Shown: one piece after another, positions 1 to 7,999 of the stretch
Layout of the letters: every line of letters starts with the position of its first letter
How positions within the stretch are numbered: position 1 is the stretch's first letter
Origin: Actinomycetes bacterium
GTDB taxonomy: Bacteria > Actinomycetota > Coriobacteriia > Coriobacteriales > JAEZXW01
DNA length: 24,937 nucleotides
Reading direction: 5' to 3'
NCBI GenBank assembly: GCA_023419515.1
Contig: JAEZXW010000070.1
Location: 1 to 24,937, forward strand
Program-made: the position numbers and the translations under genes
Notes under the pieces: generated by a model
Databases searched by the model: none
Told to the model about the DNA's origin: nothing
What the model saw: the letters and a program-made list of their open reading frames with translations, nothing else

Positions 1-1415
1 TTTCTGAGGAGTGTGGTGTTTTTGGCATCTGGGCCCCAACACTCGACATCGCGCGACTCACGTATTTTGGCCTACATGCTCTGCAACATCGCGGCCAAGA
101 GAGCGCAGGAATTGCAGTGGGCGATGGCTCAACGGTTTTGGTGCAAAAAAACCTCGGTCTTGTGACCCAAGTCTTTAGCGACAGCGACATCGCATCGCTG
201 GTTGGCAAGGTCGCCATCGGGCACGTCCGCTATGGAACCTGCGGGTCGAGCACCTGGACATCGGCACAGCCGCATCTTTCGACCATCGGTGATGAGATTA
301 TTGGCCTTGCACACAACGGAACACTCGTTAATTCTGACGCCCTGAGGCACCAGCTGGTGTCCGAGGGCGTTCCTTTTTTGAGCAACACTGATAGTGAAGC
401 TGCGGCAAAGATGATTGGGTATTTTACCGAGCAGACTCATCACATCAGAGAGGGTATCCGCAAGACGATGGAGATTCTTTCTGGTGCGTATGCGATGGTG
501 CTCATCAATAACGAATCGCTCTACGCGTTTCGTGACCCGTATGGCATCAGGCCGCTTGTACTGGGAGAGCTCGAGCATGGTGCAGGCTGGGTTGTTGCGA
601 GCGAGACGTGCGCACTCGACATCGTGGGTGCTCGCTTTGTGCGAGATGTGCGCCCGGGCGAGATTTTGAAGATCTCAGCTGACGGCCTGTTGAGTGAGGT
701 GGGAGTGCCCGCTAAGGAGCGGCGTCTCTGTATCTTTGAACACGTGTATTTTGCGCGCCCCGATTCGACGATTGAGGGTGACCTCGTGTATGACGTTCGC
801 GTCAAAATGGGCGAGCGTCTCGCACAAGAATCTGCGGTTGAGGCCGATCTCGTCATCGGTGTGCCCGACTCTGGTCTGCCGCCAGCTGTTGGCTATGCCC
901 GCGCGACTGGCTTGCCGTTTGCCGAAGGGCTGGTCAAAAACCGCTATGTTGGCAGAACGTTTATCCAGCCCACACAAGAGCTGCGAGAGCGCGGTGTGCG
1001 TCTCAAGCTCAATCCTATGCGCTCGGTGATCGAGGGTAAGCGCCTTGTGGTGGTTGATGATTCGATCGTGCGCGGCACTACCTCGCGCCAGATCGTCTCG
1101 ATGCTTTATGAGGCGGGAGCGGCTGAGGTTCACATGCGTATCGTGTCGCCTGAAACCATTTGGCCGTGCTTTTACGGAGTAGACACCGATGTCCAAGAGC
1201 AGCTGATCTCGGCTCATCACGATGTTGAAGGCGTGCGCGAGCATATCGGGGCAGATTCACTAGCGTTTTTGTCGATCGAGGGCTTGCATGCTTGTGTGAA
1301 CCAAGAGTGTGGTTCTTATTGCGATGCCTGCTTTAGCGGCCGCTATCCCGTAGAGATTCCCGCGGCATTTGCGCGTAGTAAGTTTATCGAGGGGCGCGTC
1401 CCTCGGCATGAGTGA
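1..1415 (+). CDS. purF: Amidophosphoribosyltransferase PurF (5' partial)
   Basis: PurF makes phosphoribosylamine from PRPP and glutamine, the committed step of purine synthesis. The gene is cut by the window start. The open frame runs from base 3 and begins with EECGVFGIW, whose Cys (codon 12-14) is the expected N-terminal nucleophile of the Ntn glutaminase, so only a few codons and any propeptide are missing. An internal GTG at 117 opens a shorter frame but would discard that Cys and is not the start. The PRPP-binding loop VVVDDSIVRGTTSRQ lies near 1045-1090. Four cysteines (codons 729, 1167, 1320 and 1329; motifs LCIFEH, WPCFYG and CDAC) match the Fe4S4 ligands of the Bacillus-type enzyme, which suggests an oxygen-labile Fe-S enzyme. 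The stop lies inside the possible upstream start region of purM, so the two genes are probably cotranscribed. Confidence 0.96.
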   Translation, partial: SEECGVFGIWAPTLDIARLTYFGLHALQHRGQESAGIAVGDGSTVLVQKNLGLVTQVFSDSDIASLVGKVAIGHVRYGTCGSSTWTSAQPHLSTIGDEIIGLAHNGTLVNSDALRHQLVSEGVPFLSNTDSEAAAKMIGYFTEQTHHIREGIRKTMEILSGAYAMVLINNESLYAFRDPYGIRPLVLGELEHGAGWVVASETCALDIVGARFVRDVRPGEILKISADGLLSEVGVPAKERRLCIFEHVYFARPDSTIEGDLVYDVRVKMGERLAQESAVEADLVIGVPDSGLPPAVGYARATGLPFAEGLVKNRYVGRTFIQPTQELRERGVRLKLNPMRSVIEGKRLVVVDDSIVRGTTSRQIVSMLYEAGAAEVHMRIVSPETIWPCFYGVDTDVQEQLISAHHDVEGVREHIGADSLAFLSIEGLHACVNQECGSYCDACFSGRYPVEIPAAFARSKFIEGRVPRHE

Positions 1416-1473
1416 AGCGAGCGGAAATCTCTCACGCAATGACTGTCCGACCCAAGAAAGCGAGCTTGAGACG

Positions 1474-2526
1474 ATGGCACTGACTTATCGAGATGCTGGT
1501 GTTGATATTGAGGCGGGGGCTCATGCCGTCGATCTCATTAAAGCAGCTGTTAAAAGTACAAATCGTCCTGAGGTACAAAGCGATCTCGGCGGCTTTGGTG
1601 GCCTTTTTAGCGTCGCTGCCTGCAAGTCGATGCAAGAGCCGCTGCTCATCTCGGGTACCGATGGTGTAGGCACCAAGCTCGCGCTTGCCCAGCGCCTTAA
1701 TAGACATGAGCGCGTTGGTATCGATCTGGTGGCGATGTGCGCTAATGACATCCTTGCCGCAGGTGCTGAACCCCTCTTTTTCCTCGACTACATAGCGATT
1801 GGCAAACTCGATCCCGAGCTTGTTCAGACGGTGGTCGAAGGTATTGCTGAGGGTTGTCGTCAAGCAGGCTGTGCCCTCATTGGCGGCGAGATGGCAGAGC
1901 ATCCAGGTACCATGGCGCCGCATGATTACGACCTCAGTGGTTTTTGCGTCGGGCTAGTTGATAAGCCTAAGCTGCTCGCAAGCGACCGTGTTGAGGCGGG
2001 TGATGTCATCATTGGCTTGGCGTCATCAGGTATTCACTCAAACGGTTATTCGCTGGTACGCAAGGCGTGCACTGATGCCTTGAGTGATGAGGAGCTCAAG
2101 GCTGCTCGCGAGGAGCTGGATGGCATGTCGCTGGCAGATGCCCTGCTCGAGCCCACGCGTATTTATGTCAAGCCGGTGTTATCGGCAATCGCTAAGCACT
2201 CCTGTACTGCAATTCATGCGTGCGCTCACATCACAGGTGGTGGCATTACTGAGAATCTCAACCGTGCCTTGCCCAATCACCTCGATGCGGTAGTTGATAT
2301 CAATACCTTACCGCAGATCCCTGTGATTGATTACGTGGTGAAGTCCGCAGGTCTGAGCCTTGATCAGGCGCTCACAACCTTCAACATGGGGATGGGGTTT
2401 GCGTTGATCGTCAGCCGTGAGTGCGCCGATGATGTGATGGAGACCCTTGCCGAGGCAGGGGAGCAAGCCTTTGTTGCCGGTGAGATCGTTGCGGAGGGCT
2501 CGGCATGCGTGAGGTATCGCTCATGA
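1474..2526 (+). CDS. purM: Phosphoribosylformylglycinamidine cyclo-ligase (AIR synthetase) PurM
   Basis: PurM closes the imidazole ring (FGAM + ATP to AIR) in the cytosol. Family motifs are all present: TYRDAGVDIEAG at the N-terminus, GFGGLFSVA, GTDGVGTKL, GGEMAEHPGTM, LASSGIHSNGYS, ITGGGITENLNR and FNMGMGF. Starting at 1474 (MALTYRDAG) gives 350 residues, close to the usual length of about 345, and begins at the conserved N-terminus. An in-frame ATG at 1408 overlaps the purF stop and would add 22 non-conserved residues. It has a GAGGGG sequence upstream and could be the true start if translation is coupled to purF. The gene ends in a 4-base ATGA overlap with the preferred purN start. Confidence 0.95.
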   Translation: MALTYRDAGVDIEAGAHAVDLIKAAVKSTNRPEVQSDLGGFGGLFSVAACKSMQEPLLISGTDGVGTKLALAQRLNRHERVGIDLVAMCANDILAAGAEPLFFLDYIAIGKLDPELVQTVVEGIAEGCRQAGCALIGGEMAEHPGTMAPHDYDLSGFCVGLVDKPKLLASDRVEAGDVIIGLASSGIHSNGYSLVRKACTDALSDEELKAAREELDGMSLADALLEPTRIYVKPVLSAIAKHSCTAIHACAHITGGGITENLNRALPNHLDAVVDINTLPQIPVIDYVVKSAGLSLDQALTTFNMGMGFALIVSRECADDVMETLAEAGEQAFVAGEIVAEGSACVRYRS

Positions 2527-3191
2527 CACGTGAGGTGTGCGAGATGCTCGAGCCACGCGAGTTGATGACACCTGAACCGATGACACCCGAGTCACGCGAG
2601 GTGCGCTTTGCCGTGCTCATCAGCGGGACAGGCTCAAACCTCAAGGCGATTCTTGAAGCAATCGAGCGTGGCGATTTGCACGCGAGTGTCGAGCTCATCG
2701 TGAGTTCTAACACCAAGGCAAAGGGTATCGCTTATGGTGAACAGTACGGCATCGATACCCTCGTTCTTGAGCCAAGCGACTACAAGCGCGAACCAACCGA
2801 TCCACTTTACGCCGATACTCAGATCAAAGAAGCAGCCCTTGCTCGCGGGGTGACTCATCTTGTCATGGCAGGCTATATGCGCATGGTAACGCCTGTGCTG
2901 CTCGCTGCTTTTGACCAGCGCGTGATTAACATTCATCCCGCATTGCTTCCAGCTTTTCCTGGAGGTCACGCAATCCAAGATGCCTTTGACGCGCAGGTTA
3001 AGGTCACTGGAGTGACGGTGCATCTGGCGGATGAAACCTACGACACTGGCCCAATTATCGCGCAGGAGCCTGTTCGGCTTGATGCATCGATGAGCCTTGC
3101 TGATCTCGAAGCTAACATTCACGAGGTGGAGCACTGGCTCTATCCACAAACACTCGAGATGATTGCGCGGGAATATCGCGACAACGCTTGA
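2523..3191 (+). CDS. purN: Phosphoribosylglycinamide formyltransferase PurN
   Basis: PurN transfers the formyl group of 10-formyl-THF to GAR, the third step of purine synthesis. The phosphate-binding motif ISGTGSNLKAI is near the N-terminus. The catalytic triad is recognisable as N136 and H138 (NIHPALLPAF) and D174 (HLADETYDTGPII); the 38-residue N-to-D spacing equals that of the E. coli enzyme (N106, H108, D144). The ATG at 2523 forms an ATGA overlap with the purM stop and is preferred. An ATG six codons upstream (2505) is also possible. The N-terminus carries about 25 extra residues rich in Glu, Pro and Met before the first beta strand. It is the last gene of the purF-purM-purN run; no terminator is visible after it. 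Confidence 0.94.
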   Translation: MTREVCEMLEPRELMTPEPMTPESREVRFAVLISGTGSNLKAILEAIERGDLHASVELIVSSNTKAKGIAYGEQYGIDTLVLEPSDYKREPTDPLYADTQIKEAALARGVTHLVMAGYMRMVTPVLLAAFDQRVINIHPALLPAFPGGHAIQDAFDAQVKVTGVTVHLADETYDTGPIIAQEPVRLDASMSLADLEANIHEVEHWLYPQTLEMIAREYRDNA

Positions 3192-3263
3192 AGAAGTTCG
3201 CTCAACAAGCATCTCATTCAATCAGTACTGTTCTCAGCCAACAATCGTGACATCGCCAAGAGG

Positions 3264-3272
3264 TGCTAAAAT
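3264..3272 (+). promoter_or_regulatory. Candidate extended -10 promoter of the licC-licA-like gene
   Basis: TGCTAAAAT is an extended -10 element (TGnTAnnAT form) about 70 bases before the start at 3343, in the gap after purN. No good -35 lies 16-18 bases upstream, which is acceptable for an extended -10 promoter. This is a sequence guess only. Confidence 0.3.
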
Positions 3273-3342
3273 CTTCGTACGTTATTTGCTCGCGATTTGA
3301 TGGGCAGATTTGTCCATCGTCGTCGTGTCTAAGGAATGACTC

Positions 3343-5310
3343 ATGCACCACCAAACCATTCGAGGCGGTATCGTCGAACCCACCTTTGATTTGCCTCCGA
3401 TTAAGACAACACTCAAGCGCAAAGAATTTGAAGCGCTCTATCTCATTCATTCATATCAGCAGGGTCGACCCAAGGCAGATGGTGCTCGTCGTGCCCGTGA
3501 GCGTTTGCTTGACATTGCAAGCCCCTGCTTTTTTGAGATTGCCCGCAGTCTTGAAGAACGCGGTCTCATTGAGCGTGTGACCGAGACTCAGGGCAAGTTC
3601 AATCCCCCGTTCGACTCTCTTTCAGCAAACCCACAGGTACGATCTCTCACCCCCGAGGCAGCCTACCAGGTAACTTCAGCAGGGTATGAAGCGCTCGAGC
3701 CGCACCGCGTGCACAATGCGGTTTTGCTCGCCGCTGGCTTCTCGTCACGTTTTGCCCCGTTTAGCTACGAGACCCCCAAGGGGCTCCTCACGGTTCACGG
3801 CGAGATCCTCATCGAACGGCAGATCAGGCAGCTTAAAGCTGCAGGTATCAAAGAGATCGTCATTGCCTTAGGTTATCTGCGCGAGCGCTTTTATTACCTC
3901 AAGAATAAGTTTGAGGACATCACGCTCATCTACAACCCGCATTATGCGACGCTCAACACCCACGCGACCATCAACGCCGTGCGCGAACATATCAGCAACA
4001 GTTATATCTGTAGTTCAGATAATTATTTCCCAGAAAACCCCTTTGACGATTACGTCTACAACGCCTACTACAGCGTGCTCTATGTCAACGGCAATTCCGA
4101 TGAGATCTGGTGCACTACCAACGACGAGGGCATCATCGACAGGACGGGCACAAGTGACAAGGCGCGCAACCTCTGGGTCACCATGGGACACGTCTACTGG
4201 GATGCTGATTTTACCCGCCGCTTTTTGGGTGTGCTTGATCGTGAGTTGGGAAAGCCCGAGACGGCGGGCAAGCTCTGGGAGGATCTTTGGGGAGAGTATC
4301 TCGACATCCTCCACCTTGAGGCGCATGCCTATCCGAGCGACAAGATCCTCGAGTTTGATTCACTCAAGGATCTCATGAACTTTGATCCCGATTTTATCGT
4401 CAACACTGATAGCAAGGCGTTTGAACATCTGTGTGAGGTCATGCAGTGCACGCGCCAGCAGATTAAAGAGATCAAGCCGATTAAAGCGGGCCTGACCAAC
4501 TACACCTTTGTGTTTGAGCTCGACGGCAAGACGTATACCTATCGCCATCCTGGACCTGGCACTAATCACATTAATCGTGCGCGTGAGGCAGCGGTAAACC
4601 AAGTGGCGCTGGAAGAAGGCATTGATGACTCGTTGATTTACATCAGTCCTGATGAAGGCTACAAGGTCTCGCATTTTATCGAGACAACTGAAGATTTTGA
4701 CATTCAACTCGTCTCACATCGCACTGCGTTTTTACAGCTCCTCAAAGACCTACGTGACATCGATCCACAAAAAATCGAAGGCATCACTTCATATCAGCTC
4801 TGCGAAATGGTCGATGATTACGAGGCTGGCCTTGTGCAGCTCGGGATGACCACCAACTCTGATTTTCTCAAGATGAAAGCATGTGCCGATGAGGCGTCTG
4901 CTCATCTCAAGAGCTTTGAGAACAAGCTCGTGCTCTGTCATCACGATTTGTATGGCCCCAACTTGTTGGTGGCGGGCGATAAGCTCGTGGTGATCGACTG
5001 GGAATACGCTGGTCTCGATGTGCCCGAGATCGATTTGGCCGGATATGTTACGCAGACGAGGCTTTCGGATGAGTTTGTCGAGCAGTTCATTGATGAGTAT
5101 CTCACCGTAATGGGTGAGGAAAATACGGCGCTACAAAAGAGCAAGGTATATGCCGCGCTGGTGGTAACTGCTTATTACTGGTTTGTTTGGAGCTGTTATC
5201 AGGAGTCGATCGGCTCTCCGTTGGGCGAGTTTCAGATGATGGTCTACGAGGCATTTTGGCAGCATTATCGTAAGTTTGAAGAGGTGCTTGCTCAGGTAAA
5301 GAGCGCGTAA
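3343..5310 (+). CDS. Fused nucleotidyltransferase / choline-kinase-like phosphotransferase with N-terminal HTH-like domain (LicC-LicA type)
   Basis: This is a 655-residue three-part protein. Residues 20-120 look like a winged-helix DNA-binding or accessory domain (FEALYLIHSYQQ, then RSLEERGLIERV, then LTPEAAYQVTSAGYEAL). Residues 124-350 are a nucleotidyltransferase of the LicC / NTP_transf_3 type: LLAAGFSSRF at 128-137, the K146 motif ETPKGLL, and the likely metal-binding SSDNYF around D226. Residues 360-650 are a choline/ethanolamine-kinase or APH-fold kinase: LTNYTFVFELDGK at the N-lobe, catalytic HHDLYGPN (H534, D535, N540), and the metal-binding IDWEYAG (D552). In Haemophilus and pneumococcus, LicA phosphorylates choline and LicC activates it with CTP for surface decoration. 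Here both steps are on one chain, so CDP-choline or a similar activated alcohol is the inferred product. A good RBS (TAAGGA) precedes the ATG. It stands alone between purN and a tRNA; no lic permease or transferase is nearby. Confidence 0.82.
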   Translation: MHHQTIRGGIVEPTFDLPPIKTTLKRKEFEALYLIHSYQQGRPKADGARRARERLLDIASPCFFEIARSLEERGLIERVTETQGKFNPPFDSLSANPQVRSLTPEAAYQVTSAGYEALEPHRVHNAVLLAAGFSSRFAPFSYETPKGLLTVHGEILIERQIRQLKAAGIKEIVIALGYLRERFYYLKNKFEDITLIYNPHYATLNTHATINAVREHISNSYICSSDNYFPENPFDDYVYNAYYSVLYVNGNSDEIWCTTNDEGIIDRTGTSDKARNLWVTMGHVYWDADFTRRFLGVLDRELGKPETAGKLWEDLWGEYLDILHLEAHAYPSDKILEFDSLKDLMNFDPDFIVNTDSKAFEHLCEVMQCTRQQIKEIKPIKAGLTNYTFVFELDGKTYTYRHPGPGTNHINRAREAAVNQVALEEGIDDSLIYISPDEGYKVSHFIETTEDFDIQLVSHRTAFLQLLKDLRDIDPQKIEGITSYQLCEMVDDYEAGLVQLGMTTNSDFLKMKACADEASAHLKSFENKLVLCHHDLYGPNLLVAGDKLVVIDWEYAGLDVPEIDLAGYVTQTRLSDEFVEQFIDEYLTVMGEENTALQKSKVYAALVVTAYYWFVWSCYQESIGSPLGEFQMMVYEAFWQHYRKFEEVLAQVKSA

Positions 5311-5413
5311 GCACAGGGGATTAACGAGAGGCTTGGCGTGAGTTTGATGTGAGGATCGCGCGAGGTGAGCGTGGAGTTTTTGGCACACGAGTCTGCACGC
5401 CAATATTTTATCC

Positions 5414-5442
5414 TTGCGTGTGGGCGTGAGCTTCGCTACTAT
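5414..5442 (+). promoter_or_regulatory. Promoter of tRNA-Leu
   Basis: TTGCGT (5414-5419) and TACTAT (5437-5442) are separated by exactly 17 bases. This puts transcription start about 10 bases before the mature tRNA-Leu 5' end, as expected for a strong stable-RNA promoter. Confidence 0.5.
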
Positions 5443-5457
5443 CTCTTTTTATGACGT

Positions 5458-5544
5458 GCGGGCGTGGCGGAATTGGCAGACGCGTACGGTTCAGGTCCGT
5501 ATGGAGGCAACTCCATGGAGGTTCAAGTCCTCTCGCCCGCACCA
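5458..5544 (+). tRNA. tRNA-Leu (anticodon CAG)
   Basis: This is an 87-nt class II tRNA with CCA encoded. The acceptor stem GCGGGCG pairs perfectly with CGCCCGC. The anticodon loop reads TTCAGGT, giving CAG, which decodes CUG leucine. The long variable arm (TGGAGGCAACTCCA) is typical of Leu/Ser tRNAs, and the T arm carries GGTTCAAGTCC. It is followed directly by a terminator, so it is a single-gene transcript. Confidence 0.96.
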
Positions 5545-5549
5545 TAAAG

Positions 5550-5570
5550 ACTCCCAGATGGGAGTTTTTT
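5550..5570 (+). terminator. Rho-independent terminator after tRNA-Leu
   Basis: ACTCCC pairs with GGGAGT across a 4-base loop (AGAT) and is followed by a run of T. It starts six bases after the tRNA CCA end. Confidence 0.8.
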
Positions 5571-5781
5571 ATTGCCTTGTTGGCTCGCACATCCATTAGA
5601 TGATTATCAAAATAGTTTTAATACACAAAATTTTATTTTATAAATTACCTTTGAATCCAGAAGGATTGGGTATACTCATCAGTACATTAATGCACGGTTT
5701 ATGCCTGATTTTGATACATATCGCGCGGCACACAAACATGTCGCGCGGTTTGCACAAGGCACTGAGACATAAGGAGTACCC

Positions 5782-6015
5782 ATGCTGAATGACAAGATGG
5801 ACTTGGTTGAACAGGGTGTGAGCTTTATTGCAGATCGCGTGCGCAACATGGATGAGCTTCCGCTGATTGGCGATGGCTCGCAGGTTGATGATGTTGCTCA
5901 GACCGTTAAGGAAGTCGGTCTCAAGGCGGGCAAGGTTGCCCTTATCGGTGCAGTTGCCTGCACGGTTATCGCAGCTGGCACCGTCTATCTCATCGCAAAG
6001 AAGCTGACCGACTAG
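5782..6015 (+). CDS. Small single-span membrane protein, function unknown
   Basis: This 77-residue protein has a strong RBS (AAGGAG, six bases before the ATG). Residues 1-48 are charged and amphipathic (KMDLVEQGVSFIADRV, then VAQTVKEVGLKAGK). Residues 49-72 form one clear hydrophobic span (VALIGAVACTVIAAGTVYLI), ending in KKLTD. There is no signal peptide, so it is probably a tail-anchored inner-membrane protein with a cytoplasmic N-terminus. I do not recognise the family. It sits alone between tRNA-Leu and purH behind an unusually A+T-rich stretch (5598-5650). The RBS, codon use and clean membrane segment support a real gene. Confidence 0.75.
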   Translation: MLNDKMDLVEQGVSFIADRVRNMDELPLIGDGSQVDDVAQTVKEVGLKAGKVALIGAVACTVIAAGTVYLIAKKLTD

Positions 6016-6124
6016 AAGCTCATCTCAATGCTGTCGCTCGAGGGCGCATTTCCAAAGCTCCTCGCAATGCTTCATCAAGAATAATTTATTCTCCGCCAGC
6101 AATTTGGCACCAACATCACTTACT

Positions 6125-6168
6125 CGGACGAGCGTCGTGACAGGATAAGCCCTGTGCGGCGCTCGCCG
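6125..6168 (+). promoter_or_regulatory. Long imperfect hairpin in the purH leader
   Basis: About 18 base pairs can form: CGG, bulged A, CGAGCG, TCG paired with CGG, then ACAGG with CCTGT, closing on a six-base loop. The structure ends about 90 bases before the purH start. It has no T-run, so it does not look like a simple terminator. An RNA leader element or processing site is inferred; it may not be within the purH transcript. Confidence 0.4.
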
Positions 6169-6257
6169 AATTTAAGGTACATGCCCCAATAGCTTGCGGT
6201 CTTCTCGCGTAGAGTAAAGCTATCTGTTGTGCACTGCCAAGATGCAAAGGGGCTGTT

Positions 6258-7919
6258 ATGACCTGTTGTTCTGCACGTGACCGCGTTGGAATTAAGCGAG
6301 CTTTGGTTTCGGTGACTGACAAGACAAAGATCGTTGATCTTTGTGCAAAACTCAGCAAGGACTTTGGGGTTGAGATTATCTCAACCGGAGGAACAGCAGC
6401 CGCTCTGGCAGATGCTGGCGTGCCCGTGACACCTATCCAAGATGTGACCGATTTTCCCGAGATGATGGACGGGCGCGTCAAAACCCTGCACCCTAAGATC
6501 CATGGTGGCCTGCTTGCTCGCCGCGACAAGCAAAACCACCTGCAAGATGCCACAGATCATGGGATCGAGATGATTGATCTCGTCGTTGTTAATCTCTATG
6601 CGTTTGAGCAAACGGCACAGCGCTATCTGGAGGGTGAGGTCGATGCGGCAACAGTGGTCGAAAACATCGACATCGGTGGCCCGTCGATGATCAGAAGCGC
6701 GGCGAAAAATCACGCAAGTGTGGCGGTGCTCACTCATCCCAGCCAGTACGATGACTTTTTGGCAGAACTTGCCGAGCATGAGGGGGCAACCACAGGCTGT
6801 TTGCGCAAGCGCCTGGCAGCACAAGCCTATGCAGCAACCGCAGCTTACGACACGGCGATTGCCGCGTGGTTTGCTGAGCACTACGTTGGCACTGGTCATG
6901 CGACTGACGAGGAGGGCGCAGTTGCGCCTGCAGCAGGCGAGGATGCGCTTGGCGTCAACGACGGTTTTGCCGAACATCTTACTCTCAAGCTCAGCAAAAA
7001 GCACAGTCTGCGCTATGGCGAAAACCCCCATCAAGCAGGTGCGATCTATGCTTTTGACGATGCGCCCGCTCATGCCCTTGTTAACGCTCAGCAGCTTTCG
7101 GGCAAGGCGATCTCATACAACAACATGCTCGATGCCGATTCTTGCTGGCTCGCAGCTCGCGATTTTACCGATCCCACCTGTGTGATCCTCAAGCACCAAA
7201 ACCCTTGCGGCGTTGCGAGTCATGCTGACATCGTCGAGGCATATGAGCGCTCATTTGCCTGCGATCCGCTCAGTGCCTTTGGTGGTATCGTTGCGTGCAA
7301 TCGTGAGGTGCCACTTGCCCTTGTTGAGCGTATGCTTGAGTACGGTCACTTTGTCGAGGTTATCATCGCTCCATCAATCGAGGATGCTGCCCTTGAGCTC
7401 TTGCGTGAGAAAAAGCCAAATATCCGCGTTCTCATCACCGGCAGCGCCGATCAAATCCTCACGGAGCAGGAGTATCGTTCGGTCGAAGGCGGTTTGTTGG
7501 TGCAGGCGCGCGACATGGTGCTTGAGTCGCCCGCTGAGTTTAAGGTCGTGACAACGAGCGAGCCCAGTGAAGCTGAGCTTGCCGATCTTATCTTTGGGTG
7601 GAGCGTTGTCAAGGCGGTTAAGAGCAACGCGGTGAGTGTGTTGCGCGATCGCATGCAGATTGGCATGGGTGCAGGTCAGCCCAACCGCGTACAGTCGGCG
7701 CGTATTGCGCTTGAGCAGGCGGGGGATAAGGCTCAGGGTGCCGTTGCTGCCAGCGATGCCTTCTTCCCATTTAGGGATGGTATCGATACACTGGCCAAGG
7801 CTGGCATTACCGCAGTGATCCAGCCCGGTGGATCGGTGCGCGATCAGGAGTGCATCGATGCGTGTAACGAGCACGGTATGGCGATGATTTTTACCGGCTA
7901 TCGCCACTTTAGGCATTAG
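6258..7919 (+). CDS. purH: Bifunctional AICAR transformylase / IMP cyclohydrolase PurH
   Basis: PurH carries out the last two steps of IMP synthesis: formylation of AICAR by 10-formyl-THF, then cyclisation. The N-terminal cyclohydrolase (MGS-like) domain spans about residues 10-200, with ALVSVTDKTKIVDL, STGGTAAAL, DGRVKTLHPKIHGG and NIDIGGPSMIRSAAKN. The transformylase domain follows, with RYGENPHQ, the catalytic K312-H313 in KHQNPCGVA, DPLSAFGGIVA, MGAGQPNRV and the C-terminal FTGYRHFRH. At 553 residues it is slightly longer than the usual 510-530, partly from an acidic/Ala-rich linker around residues 215-235. AAAGGGG lies upstream of the ATG. It is separated from purFMN by about 3 kb, so purine genes are split into two transcription units here. 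Confidence 0.96.
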   Translation: MTCCSARDRVGIKRALVSVTDKTKIVDLCAKLSKDFGVEIISTGGTAAALADAGVPVTPIQDVTDFPEMMDGRVKTLHPKIHGGLLARRDKQNHLQDATDHGIEMIDLVVVNLYAFEQTAQRYLEGEVDAATVVENIDIGGPSMIRSAAKNHASVAVLTHPSQYDDFLAELAEHEGATTGCLRKRLAAQAYAATAAYDTAIAAWFAEHYVGTGHATDEEGAVAPAAGEDALGVNDGFAEHLTLKLSKKHSLRYGENPHQAGAIYAFDDAPAHALVNAQQLSGKAISYNNMLDADSCWLAARDFTDPTCVILKHQNPCGVASHADIVEAYERSFACDPLSAFGGIVACNREVPLALVERMLEYGHFVEVIIAPSIEDAALELLREKKPNIRVLITGSADQILTEQEYRSVEGGLLVQARDMVLESPAEFKVVTTSEPSEAELADLIFGWSVVKAVKSNAVSVLRDRMQIGMGAGQPNRVQSARIALEQAGDKAQGAVAASDAFFPFRDGIDTLAKAGITAVIQPGGSVRDQECIDACNEHGMAMIFTGYRHFRH

Positions 7920-7999
7920 AAGTAACGCGCAAATGGCGAGCAGCTAAGAAGCGCTCGTCATGAGACGCTCAGCAGGAGATACGCACGAAAGTAGGATGT

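Noticed and set aside
5600..5788. 62-codon frame between the tRNA-Leu terminator and the small membrane protein
   Set aside because: It starts in A+T-rich non-coding sequence, has no RBS, and overlaps the RBS and start of the better-supported gene at 5782.
6125..6168. ZTP (pfl) riboswitch before purH
   Set aside because: Only GTCGTGAC resembles the class. The conserved 3' hairpin with CCGCCTGGGC is not found downstream, and the helix closes as a simple long hairpin.
6381..7073. 230-codon open frame antisense to purH
   Set aside because: It is a shadow of a strongly conserved gene, with Cys- and His-rich nonsense-like translation and no motif.
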